A stretch of DNA of 64,000 nucleotides, taken from Baylisascaris procyonis. Lineage: Eukaryota > Nematoda > Chromadorea > Rhabditida > Ascarididae. The translations under genes and the position numbers were made by a program. This document shows, piece after piece, positions 62,701 to 64,000 of the stretch. Within the stretch, counting starts at the first letter, position 1. Every line of letters begins with the position of its first letter. The notes beneath the pieces were generated by a model that was not told the DNA's origin, searched no databases, and saw only the letters and a list, made by a program, of their open reading frames with translations. Where the stretch lies: NCBI GenBank assembly GCA_037389465.1, contig JAZARR010000172.1:3201501-3265500 (forward strand). Reading direction: 5' to 3'.

Positions 62701-63822
62701 TTTGCATGTGATGATCACATTAAATGCTAAAGCGTTCATAAAATTTCACTGCAATCTTTGAAAACCTTTTGGAGATGGGGGGGGGGGGATTAGTTTGTGG
62801 TAGATTGTCACAAGATGAATAAATATTCGATGTCTTAGCTATTCGGCAACGAATAGGGAAGAAGGCCGTTAATGGTCAGACTAAGTTTGTGAGCTCTTAT
62901 TTATTACTATTCTGCACCGCCTATTTAATGTCATAGTCTAATATTTTATTATTTTTATGTTGTTTTGTTTATTTCTATTTTTATTTTTTTCTATTTGAGG
63001 CGAAATTAATAGATTTCAGGGTGCCGATACAACACGAGGAGAGAGTTTAGCGGTACTTTTAAGTCAAGGTTTGATGAGTGGAGACGCCGAAAAAATCGAT
63101 GCGGTATTAACGAAGACTGATGCACATACAATATCGGCAACTCTTAATGAATTGCCAATCACACAAATATTACCGTTGCTTAAGCAAATTGAATTTCGCT
63201 TCAGAAATCGAAAAACACTCGAGTTAGTAGTTTTATTGCTTTATTTTTATTTGAGTGGACAAATCGATAGAAGGGGGATGGGAAAGGAGGGTGGTCTAAA
63301 CATCTGTACTTCTGCATGTCTAAAAAAAGGCCTTTTCTTAAGGAATATTTTCTGCTAGCATTTTGCATCATTGCATAAAACAAATCATTCTAAGGGTTTA
63401 GTAGCTAGTAAATGTTTTTATTTAAAGAAGAGAGGGGTAGGGATGGAGAAAATCAGTTGTATTGAAGTGATGGTGACAATAGGAGTCATTAAAAAGCGCA
63501 AAGAAATCATTAAAAAGCGTAATTTGTGTTGATCATAGATGGAAGCGATAGTATAAGGATGCTCCCTGATACTGTCTTAGAGTGGACAGTGGCCGAAACT
63601 GGGCACTGGGCAGGTGTGAGACCCTTATCTTGCACTTTACCAATTTATAGCCTTCTGCTATCTATTTCTGGCTTGTTTCTTATGTGCTCTGCAACAGTAG
63701 ACTGACATTTCTGTCGAGCACATGTTTTCTTGCAGATGTCCTTAACGCTTATTTTCAGTGTTCGTTGCTGGGCTCGCTGGGTGCAGTATATTATATCTAT
63801 GCACGCTGCATATCTTTCTACG
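59589..63822 (+). CDS. UTP5/WDR43-type Utp12-domain protein (runs off the right edge)
   Basis: Exons 59589-59705, 60958-61046, 61635-61749, 63020-63222 and 63759-63822 join in phase and give 196 codons before the window ends; the last donor is GTGAGT. Residues 1-107 are charged and low in complexity, including VILKDRLKTL. From ~115 the sequence ESLAVLLSQGLMSGDAEKID, then ELPITQILPLLKQIEFRFR, then RWVQYIISMHAAYLST matches the Utp12 domain of WDR43 (human RLLTQGLESND, IIPLLQELTKRLQG, CVLTIHASYLST). UTP5/WDR43 belongs to UtpA, the nucleolar complex that binds the 5' external spacer of pre-rRNA and starts 18S processing. The WD40 propeller that normally precedes this domain is not seen. The ATG comes five bases after an acceptor (GGTTTAG), so the gene either starts here by trans-splicing or continues from an upstream exon I cannot find. 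The 3' exons lie beyond the window. Confidence 0.78.
59737..59786. repeat. (TTTA)n microsatellite
   Basis: About 12 units of TTTA just after the first exon of the Utp12 gene. Confidence 0.92.
60361..60521. repeat. Polypyrimidine tract
   Basis: About 160 bp of mostly C and T (blocks such as TTTTCCCTCCCC and CCCTCTCCCCTAACCC) lie in the first Utp12 intron. Such tracts can form triplex DNA. The open frame over it is compositional. Confidence 0.8.
62407..62452 (+). repeat. G-quadruplex-prone G-run cluster
   Basis: At least four runs of five or more Gs sit within 46 bp, separated by single A or C bases or ATGAT, on the sense strand of the Utp12 intron. Further 12-13-G runs lie at 59227-59238, 60577-60589 and 62777-62788. 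Confidence 0.75.
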
Positions 63823-64000
63823 GTGAGTGTTTATTTATTTACATTACTGCAAAAATTATATCGTAAAAATGAATAAAGCCCCGGGGGTTTTATTTATCTT
63901 GATTTTTAGAGATTTTACTCCAGGTTATGCTATAATTCTTTCTTTAAAAAATGAGCTTTTTTTTGAAGAGTAAACTGGTAGGTAGAATAAAGATTTAAAG

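Overview
This 64 kb window is AT-rich (roughly 70% A+T by eye) animal DNA with many small phase-consistent exons, introns up to several kb, TA, AAAT and CT microsatellites and no bacterial features. The gene families point to a nematode: a DMSR-type neuropeptide receptor, a one-domain cysteine-rich secreted protein, and splice acceptors placed just before start codons as in spliced-leader genes. Genus cannot be fixed. A parasitic nematode with large introns (spirurid or filarial type) is my guess only.

Layout. 0-11 kb has no secure gene. 11.0-22.4 kb (+) is a DMSR-like GPCR in at least nine coding exons, with its N-terminal exon unresolved and two possible C-terminal tails. 25.2-26.1 kb (-) is a two-exon secreted protein of 101 aa with a TATA box. 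26.2-38.4 kb is gene-poor and holds two copies of a tRNA-derived SINE-like element, a near-perfect 59-nt hairpin and a GC-rich island. 38.5-39.7 kb (+) is a two-exon secreted protein of 61 aa with a dibasic site. 40.3-47.0 kb (-) is an eight-exon gene of 411 aa that I recognise as kaptin (KPTN), a subunit of the KICSTOR complex that acts on mTORC1. 50.6-58.6 kb (-) is a seven-exon spastin-family AAA ATPase (464 aa) starting at the MIT domain. One of its introns carries a 61-nt miRNA-like hairpin. 59.6 kb to beyond 63.8 kb (+) is a gene with a UTP5/WDR43-type Utp12 domain; it runs toward the right edge and shows no WD40 propeller in front.

The genes do not form one pathway. The receptor and the small secreted proteins are signalling or extracellular. 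Kaptin belongs to nutrient signalling, spastin to microtubule severing, and the Utp12 protein to ribosome biogenesis. The spastin and Utp12 genes are divergent, about 1 kb apart, and could share a promoter region. The 61-aa gene and kaptin are convergent.

The most useful leads are the spliced kaptin model, the two hairpins, the SINE-like family with a shared 3' motif, the Utp12 protein without a visible propeller, and the alternative receptor tails. All splice models are hand-built from reading phase and splice dinucleotides, without transcript data. Protein identities rest on recognising family sequence, not on a search.
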